DNA of 64,000 nucleotides, taken from the NCBI RefSeq assembly GCF_011008935.1, contig NZ_JAAIVJ010000003.1, positions 186,001 through 250,000 of the forward strand, in the 5' to 3' direction. Source of the DNA: Tabrizicola oligotrophica. GTDB taxonomy: Bacteria > Pseudomonadota > Alphaproteobacteria > Rhodobacterales > Rhodobacteraceae. The notes beneath the pieces were generated by a model. It worked only from the letters and a program-made list of their open reading frames with translations, was not told where the DNA came from and did not search any database. Shown piece after piece: positions 41,378 through 50,821 of the stretch; the first letter of the stretch is position 1; each line of letters starts with the position of its first letter. The position numbers were made by a program, and so were the translations under genes.

Positions 41378-42793
41378 TCAGCTTTCGCGGAAAGCGACCG
41401 AGAAGTAATCGGTGAAGGGCTTCAGCAGATAGGCCATCGGGCTGCGGGCGCCGGTTTCGATGAAGGCTTCAACCGGCATGCCCGGGATCAGGGTCAGGCC
41501 TTCAAGCCGCTGCATCTCGCCGGGGTCGAGCACGATTTCGGCCTTGTAGAAGGCCATCTTGGCCTGTTCGTCCACCAGTGCATCGGCGGAAACCGAAACC
41601 ACATGGCCCCAGAGTTCCGGCGTGGTGCGCGACGAAAACGCCGGGAACATCAGCCGCACTTTCTGGCCGACATGCACTTCGTCGACGTGGATCGTCTGCA
41701 CCTGCGCGTTGATGACCAGCGGCCGGTCCTGCGGGATGAGATACAGCACCGGCTCTGCCGCCCGGATAACCGAGCGCGGCGTGGTTACGGCAAGGCCCAG
41801 AACCGTACCTGACACCGGCGCGCGAATCTCCAGCCGGGCGATCTGTTCGGACAGGGCGCGGCGGCGTTCGGCCAGTTCCAGCACCTTGGCGCCGATGTCG
41901 CGCAACTGGGTGTTGGCCTCTTCACGGCGCACGGCGGCCAGCCGCAAGACCTCCAGCTCGACTTCGGTCGCCCGGCCCTCGGCCTGCGCGCGCGAGGATT
42001 GCAGCTCGCCGACCGAACCCTGCAGGCGCGAAGCTTCGCGCTCCAGCGCCAGCACGCGGGACGATTGCGCCAACCCCTTTTCCAGCAGGCTGCGCTGGTC
42101 GGAAAGCTCTTGCTCGATCAGCGCCAGCTGTTCGGACAGCGAGGCGACCTGCGCGTCGATACCTTCGATCTGGGCGGCAATCTGGGCCGAACGTTTCTGC
42201 AACTGTTCGGACTGCTTCAAGATCGTTTCACGGCGGGCGACGAACAGGCTGCGCTGCCCTTCGACCAGTTCGGCAACCTCCGGCCGCTCCTTGGCCAGTG
42301 CCGCGATCTCGCCGGAAAACACCGGCTCTGCCGCGTCGTCGCGTTCGGCTTCCAGCCGGACCGAGCGGGCCATGACCTCGAACAGCTGGCCCTCGACGAT
42401 GGCGAGTTCCGATTTCACCAGCGCCCCGTCAAGCCGGATCAGAAGATCGCCCTGCTTGACCGGCTGGGCCTCTTTCACCGCGATTTCGGCCACGACGCCA
42501 CCATCGGGGTGCTGCACGATCTGGCGGTTCTGCGACACCTCGATCTGGCCCGAGGCCACGACCGCGCCCGAGATTTCCGACAAGACCGCCCAAAGGCCAA
42601 AGCCAAAGACCAGCACGCCCGCCGTGATGCCGCCCAGCAACAGCGATTTGCGCGCCGAAAGCAGATCCTGCACCTCGGCCTCGGTTGGCGGCTTCACCGG
42701 GGCGGCGAGATCGGTCCTGGCCGGTTTCGCCGGCAGCTTGGCGTCCTTTGCCTCGACGGCCCCGTCGGCAGGTTTCTTGCGCAACAGGCTCAT
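41378..42793 (-). CDS. Type I secretion membrane-fusion protein (HlyD/PrtE family)
   Basis: A 471-residue periplasmic adaptor. A single N-terminal membrane helix (SLLLGGITAGVLVFGFGLWAVLS, about residues 50-72) follows a cytoplasmic tail. A biotinyl-lipoyl-like half motif (GGVVAEIAVKEAQPVKQGDLLIRLD), a long coiled coil (about residues 140-320) and the second half motif (LEIRAPVSGTVLGLAV) follow. It ends in a HlyD C-terminal beta domain. ATG overlaps the ABC gene stop (ATGA). Connects the ABC exporter to an outer-membrane TolC not present here. Confidence 0.92.
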   Translation of the reverse strand: MSLLRKKPADGAVEAKDAKLPAKPARTDLAAPVKPPTEAEVQDLLSARKSLLLGGITAGVLVFGFGLWAVLSEISGAVVASGQIEVSQNRQIVQHPDGGVVAEIAVKEAQPVKQGDLLIRLDGALVKSELAIVEGQLFEVMARSVRLEAERDDAAEPVFSGEIAALAKERPEVAELVEGQRSLFVARRETILKQSEQLQKRSAQIAAQIEGIDAQVASLSEQLALIEQELSDQRSLLEKGLAQSSRVLALEREASRLQGSVGELQSSRAQAEGRATEVELEVLRLAAVRREEANTQLRDIGAKVLELAERRRALSEQIARLEIRAPVSGTVLGLAVTTPRSVIRAAEPVLYLIPQDRPLVINAQVQTIHVDEVHVGQKVRLMFPAFSSRTTPELWGHVVSVSADALVDEQAKMAFYKAEIVLDPGEMQRLEGLTLIPGMPVEAFIETGARSPMAYLLKPFTDYFSVAFRES

Positions 42794-44526
42794 GACACGC
42801 CTCCCGGCCCGGCAGAGCGGACAATTTCCGTGTGATTCTTGACCATTTCCTTCAGCACCTGATCGCGCGGGCCAAAAGCGCGACGCATGCCATCCTCGAT
42901 GACCAGCAACAGGTCACATTCCTGAATGGCGGCGGGGCGGTGCGCCATGATGATGACCGATCCGCCAGCGGCTTTCAGGCTGCGGATGGCGACGTTCAGC
43001 GCCACCGTACCGTCATTGTCGAGGTTCGAGTTCGGCTCATCCAGCACCAGCAGCACCGGGTTGTCGTAAAGCGCCCGGGCAAGGCCGATGCGCTGGATCT
43101 GGCCGCCGGAAAGCCGCCCGCCAAGTGTGGAGACGCGGGTGTCATAGCCTTCGGGCAGACGCAGGATCATCTCATGCGCGGCGGCTTTCTGGGCGGCCTC
43201 GACGATCTTGGCGCTGTCCGCGTTCGGATGCAGACGGGCGATGTTTTCGGCAATCGTCCCCTCGAACAGCGTCACGCGCTGCGGAAGATAGCCGATATAG
43301 CTGCCCAGAACGTCAGGATCATACTGATCCAGCGCCGCACCATCCAGCCGCACCTTGCCCGCGGCGGGGCGCCAGACGCCGATGATGGCGCGGGCCAGCG
43401 TGGATTTGCCGGCGCCCGACGGCCCGATGATGCCAAGCGCCTGGCCTTCACCCAACTGGAAGGTCACGCCACGCAGAACGGCCTGGGTTTCTCCCGGCGG
43501 CACCACCGAAAGCGCCTGCACGTCCAGGTTGGCGCGCGGGCGCGGCAGGGCGGTGCGCTGCGGTTCCGGCGGCACGCGGGTCAGGAGTTCTGCCAGACGA
43601 TGCGTGCCTTCCTGCGCCCGGGTCACCATGGCCCACTGGCTCACCGCCTGCTCGATCGGTTGCAGCGCCCGTCCCATCAGGATCGAGCCGGCAATCATCG
43701 CGCCGGGCGACAGTTCGTTCTGCAACACCAGCCATGCGCCCACGCCCAGCATGGCCGATTGCAGGAACAGTCGGAACGTCTTTGACACCGAGCCGAAGCG
43801 GCCGCCAAGATCGCCGGCCTTGAGGCCCTCGGCCAACGCCGCGCCGCGCGCCTTGTGCCAGCGCTGGAAGGCCGCGCCGGTCATGCCAAGGGCCTGCACC
43901 GCCTCGGCCTCGGTCTTGATGAGATCGGACATCCGCTCGGCCTGCAGGGTCAACCCGTTGGTGCGGTTGACCGGGGCCTGGGTCATGCTCTGGTTCAGGA
44001 TCGTGACGGCGATCAGGAAAGCGCCACCAGCGACGGCCAGCCAGCCCAGAAGCGGATGAAAGACGAAGATCGCGGCCACGAAGAACGGCGTCCAGGGAAT
44101 GTCGAAGATCGCCATCAGCACCGGCGAGGCCCAAAGCCTCTGCACTGCCTCGAGATCGCGCTGGGCGGCAAGTCCGACCTGATCGGTCGGCATCAGTGCC
44201 AGTCGCTTCATCGCGGCGGCAAAGACCCGGCGGTCCAGCTTGTCCTGCATGGCCGCGCCGATGCGGGCCATGACCCGGCCGCGGGCGTGGTCAAGCAGAC
44301 CCATGGCCAGAAACAGGAAGCCGACCAGCAGGGACAGCGCGACCAGCGTCGCCTCGGACCGGCTGCCCAACACGCGGTCATAGACCTGAAGCATGTAAAG
44401 CGGCCCGGTCAGCATCAGAAGGTTGACCAGAACCGAAAAGAGACCCACCGCCCAGAACAGCTTGCGATGATCGGCCCGTGCGGCCTTCAGCTCGGCATAG
44501 CCCCGAGCGAATTCACTTTGAGACAT
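42790..44526 (-). CDS. Type I secretion ABC exporter (PrtD family)
   Basis: A 578-residue fused membrane-ATPase exporter. The membrane domain occupies residues 1-300 (FWAVGLFSVLVNLLMLTGPLYMLQVYDRVLGSRSEATLVAL is the PrtD hallmark). The ATPase has Walker A GIIGPSGAGKSTLARAI, signature RLSGGQIQRIGLARAL and Walker B VLLVLDEPNSNLD. No C39 peptidase or CLD domain. ATG 44526 is preferred over 44589. The exported RTX-type substrate is not encoded in the window. Confidence 0.92.
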   Translation of the reverse strand: MSQSEFARGYAELKAARADHRKLFWAVGLFSVLVNLLMLTGPLYMLQVYDRVLGSRSEATLVALSLLVGFLFLAMGLLDHARGRVMARIGAAMQDKLDRRVFAAAMKRLALMPTDQVGLAAQRDLEAVQRLWASPVLMAIFDIPWTPFFVAAIFVFHPLLGWLAVAGGAFLIAVTILNQSMTQAPVNRTNGLTLQAERMSDLIKTEAEAVQALGMTGAAFQRWHKARGAALAEGLKAGDLGGRFGSVSKTFRLFLQSAMLGVGAWLVLQNELSPGAMIAGSILMGRALQPIEQAVSQWAMVTRAQEGTHRLAELLTRVPPEPQRTALPRPRANLDVQALSVVPPGETQAVLRGVTFQLGEGQALGIIGPSGAGKSTLARAIIGVWRPAAGKVRLDGAALDQYDPDVLGSYIGYLPQRVTLFEGTIAENIARLHPNADSAKIVEAAQKAAAHEMILRLPEGYDTRVSTLGGRLSGGQIQRIGLARALYDNPVLLVLDEPNSNLDNDGTVALNVAIRSLKAAGGSVIIMAHRPAAIQECDLLLVIEDGMRRAFGPRDQVLKEMVKNHTEIVRSAGPGGVS

Positions 44527-44693
44527 GCGTCCCCCTGCCTGCTGCCCGCGGATGCCAAACTGGCATCGGCGGAAAATGTCCTGCGTCACCCGATGGCCAC
44601 GTTTGGCCGTTGTCTTGGTCCGGGTGGCAACTTATCCCTTGCCTTCCGCGGCGCCAGTCTATGCTAGCTTGCTTCCGGCGGGAACCTAGACCC

Positions 44694-45464
44694 ATGCAGC
44701 TTGCGATTCCATCACTTTCGATGCCCATGACACGGAAATTTGTGCCCTCGGTTCTGCTCTGTTGCCTTGTCGGCGCAGGGTTTTGCGGATGTTCGCGGAC
44801 GGTCGATCCGATGGCGACGCGCGATCCGCTTGAGCCTTTCAATCGGCAGGTTCACGCCTTCAACCGAAGCGTTGACGAATTCGTGCTGCGACCGATGGCG
44901 GTTTCGGCCAAGGGGAATGGAGAGCTGGCCGAGCGGATCAGTGATTTCTCGGCCAACCTCGGCAAGCCCGCGGATATCGTGAACAACGTGCTGCAATTGC
45001 GGCTGGTGAAGGCGGGCGAGAACGTGTTGCGCTTTGGCATGAACACCGTTTTTGGCGTGGGCGGGCTGTTTGATGTGGCGACCGCCGCCGGCATGCCGGA
45101 AAACGACACCGACTTTGGCGAAACCCTGCATGTCTGGGGCTTTGGCGAAGGGGCCTATCTTGAGGTTCCCTTCATCGGGCCCTCGACGACGCGCGATCTT
45201 GCCGGCTCGCTGGTCGATCTGGCGATTGACCCGCTGAACCATCTGAACCGCGATCAGGTGCGCGGCGCAACTGTCGCCCGGCTGGCCTCAAGGATTGGTG
45301 ACCGCGGGCGCTATTCCGAACTGGTTGATTCCGTTCTATATGAAAGTGCCGACAGCTATGCGCAGGCGCGTCTTCTGTATTTGCAGAACCGCCGCTACAA
45401 GCTGGGCCAGACTGCGGACGAAGGCAACTTCGTTGACCCCTACGAGGACCCCTATGCTGAATGA
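44694..45464 (+). CDS. mlaA: MlaA outer-membrane phospholipid transport lipoprotein
   Basis: A 256-residue VacJ/MlaA protein. A lipoprotein signal with the Cys in the GAGFCGCSRT segment is followed by DPLEPFNRQVHAFNRSVDEFVLRPMA, the family core. Further features are NNVLQLRLVKAGENVLRFGMNTVFGVGGLFDVAT and GFGEGAYLEVPFIGPSTTRDLAGSLVD. It removes misplaced phospholipid from the outer leaflet and passes it to MlaC. Starts at 44694, 44721 or 44727 are possible; 44694 has a GGGAA site. Overlaps mlaC by 11 bases. Confidence 0.9.
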   Translation: MQLAIPSLSMPMTRKFVPSVLLCCLVGAGFCGCSRTVDPMATRDPLEPFNRQVHAFNRSVDEFVLRPMAVSAKGNGELAERISDFSANLGKPADIVNNVLQLRLVKAGENVLRFGMNTVFGVGGLFDVATAAGMPENDTDFGETLHVWGFGEGAYLEVPFIGPSTTRDLAGSLVDLAIDPLNHLNRDQVRGATVARLASRIGDRGRYSELVDSVLYESADSYAQARLLYLQNRRYKLGQTADEGNFVDPYEDPYAE

Positions 45465-46065
45465 CACCTCCACCCTTTCGCGCCGCCGCTTCGCGGCCGG
45501 TCTGGCGCTTGGCACCGTGGCCTTCGCCTTGCCGATGCGCGCCGCAGCGCTGACGGTGGATCAGGCCCGCTCGCTGATTGACAAGGCTGTGGGCGACATC
45601 AACGCCGTCATCGGCTCGGGCAAGTCCGAAAGCGCGATGATCGGCGATTTCGAGCGCATCTTCGCCAAATATGCCGACGTGCCGGTCATTGCGCGTTCGG
45701 CCCTTGGTCCGGCCGCGAAACAAGCCTCCAAGGCGCAGATGAGCGCCTTTACCAAGGCGTTTCAGGGCTACATCAGCCGCAAGTACGGCCGTCGTTTCCG
45801 TGAATTCATCGGCGGCACCATCGAAGTGACCGACGCCAAGCCGGTGAAAAGCTACTATGAAGTGATCTCGATTGCCCGGCTGAAGGGCGAAGCGCCGTTC
45901 GACCTGCGCTGGCATGTGTCGGATAAATCCGGCTCGCTCAGGTTCTTCAACCTCATCATCGAAGGCGTGAACATGCTGGCCAGCGAACGTGCCGAAATCG
46001 GCGCCATGCTGGACAAGCACAAGGGCGACGTGGACGCGCTGACGGCGGCACTGAAGAACACCTGA
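45454..46065 (+). CDS. mlaC: MlaC-type periplasmic phospholipid-binding protein
   Basis: A 203-residue Tol/Ttg2D (MlaC) protein with a twin-arginine-type leader (LSRRRFAAGLALGTVAFALPMRAAA) and the core IFAKYADVPVIARSALGP and FTKAFQGYISRKYGRRFREFIGGTIEV. Paired with mlaA by an 11-base overlap; the MlaFEDB inner-membrane complex is not in the window. The RRRF motif suggests Tat export, which is unusual for MlaC outside this group. Confidence 0.88.
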   Translation: MLNDTSTLSRRRFAAGLALGTVAFALPMRAAALTVDQARSLIDKAVGDINAVIGSGKSESAMIGDFERIFAKYADVPVIARSALGPAAKQASKAQMSAFTKAFQGYISRKYGRRFREFIGGTIEVTDAKPVKSYYEVISIARLKGEAPFDLRWHVSDKSGSLRFFNLIIEGVNMLASERAEIGAMLDKHKGDVDALTAALKNT

Positions 46066-46115
46066 TCCTTGCAAGCCGGGCTTTCCTGCCAGAGCGGGGT
46101 GCGGTATACGATAGT

Positions 46116-47198
46116 ATGCAGATGACCCTGACCGAGATCTATGACGCCAAGGCGGCCGCAGGCGCATTGCGCCCTGATCCGGCGCAGCACGCGGTCTTGC
46201 CGGCGCTGGAGGCTTTGCGGATCTGGCTTGAGGCCAACGCGACACGCAAGGTCGGGCTTTTTGCCGGGCTGTTCGCCAGACCTGTCACGCCGCCACCGGG
46301 GCTTTACCTTTGGGGCGGGGTCGGGCGCGGCAAGTCCATGGTGATGGACCTGTTCGTCGAAAACACCGCGATCAGCCAGAAGCGCCGGGTGCATTTCCAC
46401 GCCTTCATGCAGGAAATCCACCACGGCATGCACGAGGCCCGCAAGCAGGGCGTGGACGATGCCCTGGCCCCGGTTGCCGAGGCTGTGGCGCGCGACATCC
46501 GCCTTCTGGCCTTTGACGAAATGCAGATCACCGACATCACCGACGCGATGATCGTCGGGCGGCTGTTTGAAAAGCTGATGGCGGCGGGGGTGGTGATCGT
46601 CACCACCTCGAACCGGGCCCCGGAAGAGCTGTACAAGAACGGCCTCAACCGCCAGCTTTTCCTGCCCTTCATCGCCATGCTGCGCGACCGGCTGCAGGTG
46701 GTGGAGCTGGAAAGCCCGAACGACTATCGCCAACACCGTCTGGCCGGCGCGCAGGTCTATTTCCACCCTTCCGGCAAGGTGAAGGGCGAAATTCAAGGCA
46801 TTTGGGACGACCTCACCGGCGGGGCGCCGGGCATGGCGCTGGTTCTGCCGGTCAACGGCCGCACCATCGATGTGCCGCGTTTTGCCAATGGCGTGGCGCG
46901 GGCGACGTTTTGGGATCTCTGCTCCCGTCCGCTGGGCCCCGGCGACTATCTGGCCATTGCGCAGGCGGTGCGGGTGCTGATCCTTGAGGATGTTCCCCAG
47001 CTTTCGGCGGAAAACTACAACGAGGCCAAGCGCTTCGTCACGCTGATCGACGCGCTTTACGAATCCAGGGTGCGGCTGATCTGTTCGGCCGCCGATGTGC
47101 CGGAGCGGCTTTATCTGGAAGGTTCGGGCGCCTTCGAATTCGAACGCACCGCCAGTCGCCTGCGGGAAATGCAGGGCGCGGGTTGGGGACAGGACTGA
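46116..47198 (+). CDS. zapE: Cell division ATPase ZapE (AFG1-like)
   Basis: A 360-residue AFG1/ZapE ATPase. Walker A is GLYLWGGVGRGKSMVMDLF (about residues 63-81), with VHFHAFMQEIHHGMHE, Walker B IRLLAFDEMQITDITDAMI, sensor VIVTTSNRAPEELYKNGLNRQLFLPFI, and C-terminal FERTASRLREMQ. It acts on the Z-ring during division under stress. Follows mlaC by 50 bases, possibly in the same transcript. Confidence 0.92.
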   Translation: MQMTLTEIYDAKAAAGALRPDPAQHAVLPALEALRIWLEANATRKVGLFAGLFARPVTPPPGLYLWGGVGRGKSMVMDLFVENTAISQKRRVHFHAFMQEIHHGMHEARKQGVDDALAPVAEAVARDIRLLAFDEMQITDITDAMIVGRLFEKLMAAGVVIVTTSNRAPEELYKNGLNRQLFLPFIAMLRDRLQVVELESPNDYRQHRLAGAQVYFHPSGKVKGEIQGIWDDLTGGAPGMALVLPVNGRTIDVPRFANGVARATFWDLCSRPLGPGDYLAIAQAVRVLILEDVPQLSAENYNEAKRFVTLIDALYESRVRLICSAADVPERLYLEGSGAFEFERTASRLREMQGAGWGQD

Positions 47199-47279
47199 CG
47201 GCCGGCGCTTGTTCGCGGCGAGGCGGGCTACACGAGGCCAAAACCCTCTCCCCATCCCCCTGTGCCTTCACAGATGACG

Positions 47280-47732
47280 TGCAGCACAGCTGAGGTTGTG
47301 TTGCGAAGGACAAGCCATATATGCACCTGAGCGGCGTGGAGCGGCTTTGCGATGCGCCATTTTGCACAATGCTGCCACTGCCACAGAGCGCAAGCCTCGG
47401 CGCGGCATCACAGATCCTGACTGCCCTGCCCGCCGCTTGCTGACACACGACAACAGCGGCAAGTTCGTCGCCCATGCCGGGATCGTGACCCACCTCACCC
47501 TCGCCTGCTGGCCCTTCGCGCCCCAACGCCCCCCGGCAGAAAGACAGCGCCGGAAACGCGGCGATCTCAGGCGCGTCCTGCCCCGCAAAACCTCGCAAAG
47601 ACCGAATTTGACTGCAGGCTCGAACCATACATCGAGACACCCGGAAGATTCCTCGGATACAAACCTCCCCAAGCGAAGTTTTCAATCAAACCCTTGCACT
47701 TCAAACGTGGACCGAGAGGCAGCGGCCGGGGG
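47280..47732 (+). repeat. Non-coding repeat element, copy A
   Basis: The 540-base gap 47199-47738 holds no gene but carries a copy of an element repeated in inverse orientation at 52936-53247. Shared blocks: TGCAGCACAGC...GGTTGTG.TGCG at the outer end, CGGCTTTGCG and GAGCGCAAG.CTCGGCGCGGC in the middle, and CCAAGCGAAG..TTCAATCAAACCCTTGCA then CGTGGACCGA at the inner end. The outer end can fold GCAGCACA with TGTGTTGC. Copy A has an extra inner segment (about 47430-47660) that I could not match. Confidence 0.7.
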
Positions 47733-47738
47733 ACTGGT

Positions 47739-48353
47739 TCAGCCGATCATCGCCTTGATCGCCGCGGCGTGTCCCGGTTTGGCGACCAGCACATCGGCGG
47801 CCAGCGTCTTTGCGGTTTCCATCAGCGCGTCACCCGGCACGATGCGGTCGATCAGACCGCAGGCCAGGGCCTCCTCGGTCTCGATCCGCGCGCCGGCCAT
47901 CAGGATCAGCTTGGCGCGCGCCGGACCGACCAGCGCCACCAGCCGGGCGGGGTCGGACGGCTGGGGCAGGAACCCGAGCTTCATCACCGGGTAGAAGAAT
48001 TTCGCACCCGGCACCGCCAGTCGCAGGTCACAGGCCAGCGCCATGCCCATCGACCCTCCCGCGAGCGTGCCATTCAGCGCCGCGATGGTCAGACCGGGGA
48101 AGCCCGCGATGGCCGCGGACAGACGCTCCCAGACCGGATCGGTCGCCAGCCCGGCGCGGGCATCGTCCAGATCGGCCCCGGCAGAAAACACCTTGCCCGT
48201 GCCGGTCAGGATGAGCGCCGCTACACCAGCAGCGCGCGCCGCATCCACGGCGTCGGCAAGCGCGGTCAGCATGGCCTTCGTCACCGAATTGGCCTTGTCG
48301 GGGCGGTTGAGTGTCAGCACCCACAGCCCGGTATCGCGTGAAATCTCGATCAT
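47739..48353 (-). CDS. Enoyl-CoA hydratase/isomerase family protein
   Basis: A 204-residue crotonase-fold protein, shorter than the usual 255-260 because the C-terminal helical part is reduced. Seen: LWVLTLNRPDKANSVTKAML, oxyanion-hole segments GKVFSAGADLDDA and ALNGTLAGGSMGMALACDLRLA, and KLGFLPQPSD. The catalytic Glu pair of classical hydratases is not evident, so reaction uncertain. ATG overlaps the SDR stop (ATGA), making a two-gene operon. Confidence 0.85.
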   Translation of the reverse strand: MIEISRDTGLWVLTLNRPDKANSVTKAMLTALADAVDAARAAGVAALILTGTGKVFSAGADLDDARAGLATDPVWERLSAAIAGFPGLTIAALNGTLAGGSMGMALACDLRLAVPGAKFFYPVMKLGFLPQPSDPARLVALVGPARAKLILMAGARIETEEALACGLIDRIVPGDALMETAKTLAADVLVAKPGHAAAIKAMIG

Positions 48354-49096
48354 GAGTAAAGCCCCGCTGCCTTGCGCACCGCTTCATCGCGCAAGGAGAT
48401 GTCGTTGCCAAGCCATGGATCGGCCTCCGGCCCGCACATCCACAACAGCGCCCGTGCAGGCCAGCGTGCCGGGATATGCACAGAGGGGTCCAGCTGGCTG
48501 ACCGGGTTGAGACCGCTCGCCTTGATCTTGACCTGCATTTCGGTCGCCACGGTTCCGGGTGACAGGCCCAGAACCCGGATGCCGTGCGGGCCTTCCTCCA
48601 GATGTGCAGCCTGTGTCAGCATCAGGGCTCCGGCCTTGCCGGCGCAATAGCTGGACCAGCCCTCATAGGCGTTGCGCGCCGCGCCCGACGAGACCGTGAT
48701 GACCGTGCCGCCACCTTGCGCCCGCATCACCGGCAGCGCCGCGCGCATGCCGTGAAACACGCCTTTCAGGTTCACATCAATGCCGCGGCCCCAGGCCCCG
48801 GGCTCTGCCTCGGCCAGCCGGGCAATCGGTTCGATGGTGCCGGCGTTGTTGATGAACACATCCAGCCTGCCGAAATGCTGCACCGTCGTCGCCACCGCCC
48901 GCTGCACCGAACTCCAGTCGGACACATCGCAGCGCAAGGCGAGCGCCTGCGGCCCGATCTCGGCGGCAAGCGCGTCAATCTCGGCCCGGTTCCGCGCCAG
49001 AAGCACCACCTTGGCGCCAGCTTCGGCGAAAACGCGCGCCGCCGCCGCTCCGATCCCGCGGCTGGCGCCGGTTATCGCCACCACCTTACCCTGCAT
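48350..49096 (-). CDS. SDR-family oxidoreductase
   Basis: A 248-residue SDR: VVAITGASRGIGAAAARVFAEAG at residues 5-27, NNAGTIEPI, VITVSSGAARNA and YEGWSSYCAGKAGALML as active site. Start 49096 gives the standard N-terminus; the longer frame upstream is antisense to the DUF2125 gene. Co-operonic with the hydratase; diverges from the DUF2125 gene. Probably a 3-hydroxyacyl or similar dehydrogenase; substrate unknown. Confidence 0.87.
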   Translation of the reverse strand: MQGKVVAITGASRGIGAAAARVFAEAGAKVVLLARNRAEIDALAAEIGPQALALRCDVSDWSSVQRAVATTVQHFGRLDVFINNAGTIEPIARLAEAEPGAWGRGIDVNLKGVFHGMRAALPVMRAQGGGTVITVSSGAARNAYEGWSSYCAGKAGALMLTQAAHLEEGPHGIRVLGLSPGTVATEMQVKIKASGLNPVSQLDPSVHIPARWPARALLWMCGPEADPWLGNDISLRDEAVRKAAGLYS

Positions 49097-49232
49097 CACG
49101 CACCTCTTGCTGGCCCCCGCCCCAGTGTTACCCCATGGCAAAGCCGAAGGGGAACCGCCGATTTGAAGCTTGACGCTGGTCTGCGGCGGGCGGATGTTTC
49201 GGGCGATCCATTTCTCGCAAAAGGGCTTCAAG

Positions 49233-50717
49233 ATGCAACCGTGGAAATTGGCCGGCAGCGCCGCCATTCTGGCCCTGACGACCGGCACCGCCGCCCTTGC
49301 CGATGTGACGCCGGAAGAGGTCTGGCAAAGCTGGCAGGACTTTTTCGCCACCTCGGGCAGCACTATCACCACCGGATCGGCGGCGCGGGACGGCGACAGC
49401 CTGGTCATCACCGATTTCAAGGCCGCCTTTGACGGCGCAGAAGGCAAGGGCGAGACCGCCATTGCCGAGATCCGCCTGCGCGACAAGGGCGATGGCACGG
49501 TCGAAATGACCCTGTCGGAAGAGGCGAGTTTCTCGTCTTCCTCGCCGGGAAGCGAGGGCGGCAAACCGCGGGGGGCAACCGGCACCATGAAGATGCCCGG
49601 CCTTGTCGGCACGGTTTCCGGTTCTGCCGAGGATATGGCCTATGCCTTTGATTTCCCAAGTGTCGAAATCGCGCTGGAACCGAGCGAGGATGGCAAGCCG
49701 GTGGGCACGTTCGGTGTTCTGCTGTCAGGCAGCACCTCCAGCTATCACCTGACCGGGCCGGCCGAGGCCAAGGTGTTCGACGGCAGCTTTACCGCGGCTT
49801 CGGCGGCGATGAACCTTGAAGGCAAGGATGAGGCGACAACCTTTATGGGCTCCGTCAATGTCGCCGATCTGTCAGGCTCGACGAAGGGCACCTTCGCCGG
49901 TGTCGAACACGAGGACATCGCGGTGGCGCTGGGCAAGGGCTTTGCGCTGGACAGCAGCCTGTCGTTCGGCGCGCTGAGCTATGATTTCGACATCACCGAC
50001 GACACCGGCCCGGCCAAGCTGACGGGCGGGTCGGAAGGCGGGTCGTTCCAGATGGCGATGGACGCGGCGAAAATGCTGCTGGCCGCGGCAGGCAAGAACG
50101 TCGAAGTCACCTTCTCGGGTGCGCAACTGCCATTCCCCGAGGTGAAGCTGACCTATGCCGAAAGCGGCTTCAACCTGACCATGCCCCTGTCGAAATCCGA
50201 CGAGGCGCAGGAGTTCTCCTTCCTCACCAAGATCGTCGACCTGCAGGTCTCCGAGGAAATCTGGGGCATGTTCGACCCGACCGCGGCGCTGCCGCATGAT
50301 CCGGCGACCGTGGTGATCGACACGGCCGGCAAGGCGCGGCTGAAGGCCGACCTGATGGCGACGCCGGAAGGTGGTCAACCGGACGGCGAGCTTCTGGCGC
50401 TGGATGTCAAGGATCTGACCGCGCGCATTGCCGGGGCGGAACTGACGGGCAACGGGGCCTTCACCTTCGACAACACCGACCTTGCAACCTATGACGGCCT
50501 GCCGGCGCCGACCGGGACGCTGGATCTGAAGATGACAGGCGGCAACACGCTGCTGGACAAGCTGGTGGCGATGGGTCTGGTCAGCGAGGATGAGGTCATG
50601 GGCATCCGCATGATGGTCGCCATGTTTGCCAAGGCGGGCGAGGGTGAGGATGTGCTGACCTCGACCCTGGAGTTCAAGGACAAGCATTTCTTCGCCAACG
50701 GCCAACAGCTGCAATAG
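49233..50717 (+). CDS. DUF2125 domain protein, predicted periplasmic
   Basis: A 494-residue protein with a signal peptide (MQPWKLAGSAAILALTTGTAALA, cleavage before DVTPEE). The body resembles the rhodobacterial DUF2125 family: beta-rich, acidic, with repeated DL/G.GAF.F motifs, segments such as LPFPEVKLTYAESGFNLTMPL and NGAFTFDNTDLATYDGLP. No enzymatic motif is visible. ATG at 49233 is chosen over 49170/49194 because it opens the signal peptide. Function unknown; likely an envelope or lipid-handling protein by analogy with beta-repeat families, which is a guess. Confidence 0.82.
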   Translation: MQPWKLAGSAAILALTTGTAALADVTPEEVWQSWQDFFATSGSTITTGSAARDGDSLVITDFKAAFDGAEGKGETAIAEIRLRDKGDGTVEMTLSEEASFSSSSPGSEGGKPRGATGTMKMPGLVGTVSGSAEDMAYAFDFPSVEIALEPSEDGKPVGTFGVLLSGSTSSYHLTGPAEAKVFDGSFTAASAAMNLEGKDEATTFMGSVNVADLSGSTKGTFAGVEHEDIAVALGKGFALDSSLSFGALSYDFDITDDTGPAKLTGGSEGGSFQMAMDAAKMLLAAAGKNVEVTFSGAQLPFPEVKLTYAESGFNLTMPLSKSDEAQEFSFLTKIVDLQVSEEIWGMFDPTAALPHDPATVVIDTAGKARLKADLMATPEGGQPDGELLALDVKDLTARIAGAELTGNGAFTFDNTDLATYDGLPAPTGTLDLKMTGGNTLLDKLVAMGLVSEDEVMGIRMMVAMFAKAGEGEDVLTSTLEFKDKHFFANGQQLQ

Positions 50718-50729
50718 CCGTCGCAGAAG

Positions 50730-50764
50730 GCAGGGGCGGCCCCGTATCGGGTGGCCCCCTGCTT
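50730..50764 (+). terminator. Terminator-like hairpin after the DUF2125 gene
   Basis: GCAGGGG (50730-50736) can pair with CCCCTGC (50756-50762), with additional pairing of inner GGCC bases, followed by TTT. A moderate terminator in the 104-base gap ahead of the pmbA gene. Confidence 0.45.
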
Positions 50765-50821
50765 TGGCCTTGCGGACCGGCCGCGCTTGTGGCCCAAAGC
50801 ACGGGACAAAGGAGTTTTCCC

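Noticed and set aside
40946-41812. + strand frame of 288 codons across RHS remnant and hlyD-like gene
   Set aside because: Antisense to two recognised sequences; start lies within the toxin tip and there is no ribosome site.
47296-47994. 232-codon frame across the intergenic repeat A
   Set aside because: It runs through the non-coding repeat and antisense to the hydratase gene; copy B has no corresponding open frame.
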